Assembly: GCA_038496675.1 (NCBI GenBank)
Contig: CM076666.1
Coordinates: 12,744,038 to 12,808,037 of the forward strand
Source: Rachycentron canadum
Taxonomy: Eukaryota > Chordata > Actinopteri > Carangiformes > Rachycentridae
Direction: 5' to 3'
DNA length: 64,000 nt
Positions 60,941 through 64,000 of this stretch are shown here, piece after piece (the stretch's first letter is position 1; each line of letters starts with the position of its first letter). The translations under genes were made by a program, and so were the position numbers. The notes beneath the pieces are model-generated. The model was not told where the DNA came from, did no database searches, and saw only the letters and a program-made list of their open reading frames with translations.

Positions 60941-62769
60941 CTGGAAAAGCATCAAAGCACCATGACGACTGTTTAACATTTTTTATGCGACTGCAACAAC
61001 AGAATCGTGAACAAGGTGCTCAAAGTGGCTACAACTGACATTTTTCATCACAATCTATCATCTGACAGAGTAGAAACTATGTGAAAAGGGCTGCTCACAG
61101 CAATGAACCTACAGAAGTATCAGCTGAATCTGTAGCTCCTCTCAGCTTTGAGGAGCTTTATACTGAGCATTGGCTCATTGTTTCACTGTCAGCATTTTGG
61201 TTCACATTCACCCATTTTCAGCTGCAGCAGGAAACCGTTTTGAGCACAAAAGCTCTAAAAAACACTCACCTGTTGAGCACTGAACAAGAAACGGACACAG
61301 TTGGCTACTAGTTGGTGAACATAAGAGTGTTTAGTGACTCAAGGGTCTATATTTAGCCTCTTAATTGTTCTTGGTCTCTACCAAGTCCTTAAAGAAAAAT
61401 CTGAAAGTTTAGTGTGGCGTTCACACCTGAAACTCCTTCACCTCAAACCTCTGTGATGTATGAATTCTGTGTCCTGGGCATGGGGTGTGGACAACATGTC
61501 AAATCAAGTTCATAATGGATACTGCATGTCAGCCAGTCTGTAATTAAACCTAAATGTAATGGGTACATCATACATTAACAAGGCACAGCATGTTTTTAAC
61601 CCTCACATGAACAAGTCTGTGATCATTAAAACCATATGGATGATATGTAAACCTTCAAGTTATTAATGCAGGAATCTTTCCTGTATGACATAAACGCAGC
61701 ATTAGGTCAAACGTCTCTTCACCAGAATCCCATTGACTCACTTGACTAAACTGATGTGATAGTTCTACCTTATGAAGACTCTGGCATGTGTCCCACCACT
61801 TATCTACCATTCTGTTGTAACATCCATGCAAATCGGTAAACAAAAGGAGACATCTCCTGCACACCACCGCCCCCCCTCTGCATCAGATGCCAGCTTCCCG
61901 ACGTGTGGGGAGAGCAATTACGCCAGCAGGGAGAAATGAAACAGAGCTGGCAGGAGAAAGGGGCCAAAATTGAAGCGTATCCTCCTTTTGGGATATCATT
62001 TGTCTCTTTTACCCTTTTCATTCTTGACTCTGTGTTGTCCTCCGTGATGAGAGGAGGGAGTGAACGGGGGGCATACAGCCGCCCCCCCCCTCAACAATGC
62101 CCATCTAAACGAAAAAGGCTGAGGGAGCTTCCCGGGGGGACACCGGGGCTGTCCCAACATCAATTACACATTTGTTCACTTGTGGCTGACACTCGGATGA
62201 CCCTGGCTGACCTCCGAATGAAAACGCTCATCAAAAACCTCTCCTCCTCCCGTAGCCTATTTCTTGCTGCCAACAGACTGCACATGGGCCATTAACCCAT
62301 TGTCAACCAAATGAAACTTCTGCCTTAATGAAGCCATTATGAGCTCTTCTAGTCAGACAGCAGAGAGCAATGAAGACCCTGACTATTCATTTCATGGACT
62401 GGGCTGTAGTGAGGACAGATAATACGGGCCTTATTAATGAGACTGGTTTAGTGAGCTGGAGAAAGAGGAGGGGATACAAAGGTGCAACTGGTGACGGTAT
62501 TCAGGGCAAAGCCAAGGGACTTGTTAGCTGCTGGTGGTGGTGGGGAACAACTCTGAGACCCTGAGGGAAAATAACACCATCCCAAAATGTCTGATACGTA
62601 AATGACCAATGCTGCAGTATGTTTCCCATGAAACTAGTGCTGGGTGATATAGTTGGAATATGTATTTATTTATTTATTAAATATTTGCAAAACCAACTCA
62701 CTCCTGCCCAGACAACCACTCTAGGAAGAGCCTGGATTGGATTTTGTATATTTTTTTACTTTGTCGATC

Positions 62770-63060
62770 GTGGGCTCTAGAGCTGAAACAATTACACCAA
62801 TTAAAAGAAATGTTTCAATTTAATTCTGATCATCAATTAATGGTTTATTAAAGTTTTTTTTTTTTTTTTTTTTAAACAAAATATTAATTGCTCTTCTTTA
62901 TTTCTGAGACAAAACTGGTTATCTTTAGGTTTGGCCTGACAAAATGAGTCATTCTAACACATCCAACCATGGGCTCTTATTATTTCCCTGATAGTTCAGA
63001 TACCAAACAATTACATTGAGTAACTGAGGATAATCAGCAGACTAATTATGAAATTTATTG
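62770..63060. repeat. Decayed teleost repeat, third copy, opposite orientation
   Basis: Begins CTCTAGAGCTGAAACAATTA, the reverse of the GTTTCAGCTCTA end at 58936, and contains a long T-run (62851-62873). Confidence 0.6.
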
Positions 63061-63375
63061 TAATGAGTTATAATCCCGTTTTTCATTTTGAAAAGTAGTG
63101 ACAAAACATCTACATTTATCTTAACTACTAAACCAAACAAGAATTTAACCAAACAACCTTCAGTTTTAAAACCGAGCAAACCGAGCCCCTCCTGCTGAGG
63201 AAGACGGAGAGATGAGTGAAAGCCCTGGAAAACCCAGTAACTGAACCTTGTGTATAGTTTATTTTAGATGAAAACTCATGAGTTAAGTTGTAGGATGGTT
63301 GTTGTGGCTCTTGCACCGAGTTTGAACGTGTAATAAAGTCTGAGCAGGTTAGTGGGTGGCTTGATTCATCACAAG

Positions 63376-63376
<1 letters not shown>

Positions 63377-63417
<41 letters not shown>
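63377..63417. repeat. (TG)n microsatellite
   Basis: About 20 uninterrupted TG units in the fubp3 intron. Confidence 0.95.
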
Positions 63418-63419
<2 letters not shown>

Positions 63420-64000
63420 GGTCAAAACAGAGGGGCAATGGGCTGCATATGGCATCGTAAAGATATTAATCACCGCACCCTTTAAGGGATGGCTGACAGC
63501 ACCCAGACCCACCGCCATCTCCACCATATTGGCTCACTTCATATGCTAATGCATAGAGAGGGGGACGCAACGCCCAGGTTTATTTGTTTCCCTCGCCCCA
63601 CTACATGCACAAAAGCCACTTGACATTTCTATTGCCATGTTTTTATCTTAGGTAAAGAGGCCCCCCCCTGACCCCACCCACCACTGCACACACACACCAA
63701 GGCAACATGCATGCACACATACTACACACACACACACAGACACACAAACACACACACACCTCCTTCCAAAGCAATGGTCAATGACTTTTAAATAGCTGGC
63801 AATAGAGTGGGCATGAATAGCCAATAAGCTAATTCCTCCTATTCATTCCCTCGCTGCACTCTATTGGGCTGAAAGACCCTCATTAGATGCCAGGCAGCCT
63901 TCCACATGATTGAGGGCTGTTATTATGCACCTTTAACAATTAATGTCACATTACACGCATTATCCCCGTCATTAAGCCCTTAGTGAAGCCAATGAATGCC

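Larger units (their letters stand above)
60941..64000 (-). other. fubp3 intron, incomplete at the window edge
   Basis: No exon for the first part of KH4 is visible on the minus strand, so this intron exceeds 3 kb. It contains a decayed repeat at 62770-63060, a (TG)n run at 63377-63417, a CA-rich stretch at 63691-63760, and unique blocks at about 61890-62560 and 63760-64000 that look like non-coding regulatory sequence. The 130-codon plus ORF at 61903 has no recognisable domain. Confidence 0.6.

Noticed and set aside
61903..62295. 130-codon plus ORF in the fubp3 intron
   Set aside because: No recognisable domain; the same stretch looks better explained as non-coding sequence in a long intron.
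1..64000. Any prokaryotic or viral system (operons, CRISPR, prophage, endogenous retrovirus)
   Set aside because: All recognisable coding sequence is intron-split vertebrate genes; no gag/pol/env-type frames, spacer-repeat arrays or operons are visible.

Overview
This window is vertebrate nuclear DNA, most probably from a percomorph (spiny-rayed) teleost fish. The genes have many small exons with GT-AG introns. The encoded proteins are clear orthologues of human proteins. The spacers carry degraded repeats of types common in teleosts: Tc1-like transposon relics, short interspersed repeats and CA/TA microsatellites. There is no operon, prophage, CRISPR array or other prokaryotic feature. I assembled seven protein-coding genes exon by exon; six are complete and one runs off the right edge.

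Layout, left to right: zmynd19 (minus, 2883-6843), bspry (plus, 11087-16989), coq4 (minus, 19135-23775), traf2 (plus, 28036-34119), fbxw5 (minus, 39011-44226), prdm12 (minus, 49327-52276) and the 3' part of fubp3 (minus, 58409 to beyond 60940, continuing off the window). The human counterparts lie on the long arm of chromosome 9, so this looks like a conserved vertebrate block with local rearrangement. coq4 and traf2 are head to head across about 0.3 kb. bspry/coq4 and traf2/fbxw5 are convergent pairs.

The gene set is functionally mixed: a MYND-finger adaptor, a B-box/SPRY protein, a mitochondrial coenzyme Q biosynthesis factor, a TNF-receptor signalling adaptor, an F-box/WD40 substrate receptor, a sensory-neuron PR-domain regulator and a single-stranded nucleic-acid-binding KH protein. 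I see no shared pathway. The flanks and introns of prdm12 and fubp3 hold AT-rich, non-repetitive stretches that look like candidate developmental enhancers.

The most unusual structural signal is a set of perfect short-loop inverted repeats in non-coding DNA. The strongest is a 32-bp-arm palindrome with a one-base centre inside a 224-bp traf2 intron; others have 23-bp and 17-bp arms. Other points are a GC-AG intron in fubp3, a 26-nt microexon in bspry, a 38-bp tandem duplication beside the fbxw5 promoter, and an unassigned coding-like island at about 55.9-56.3 kb. I found no convincing new multi-gene system.
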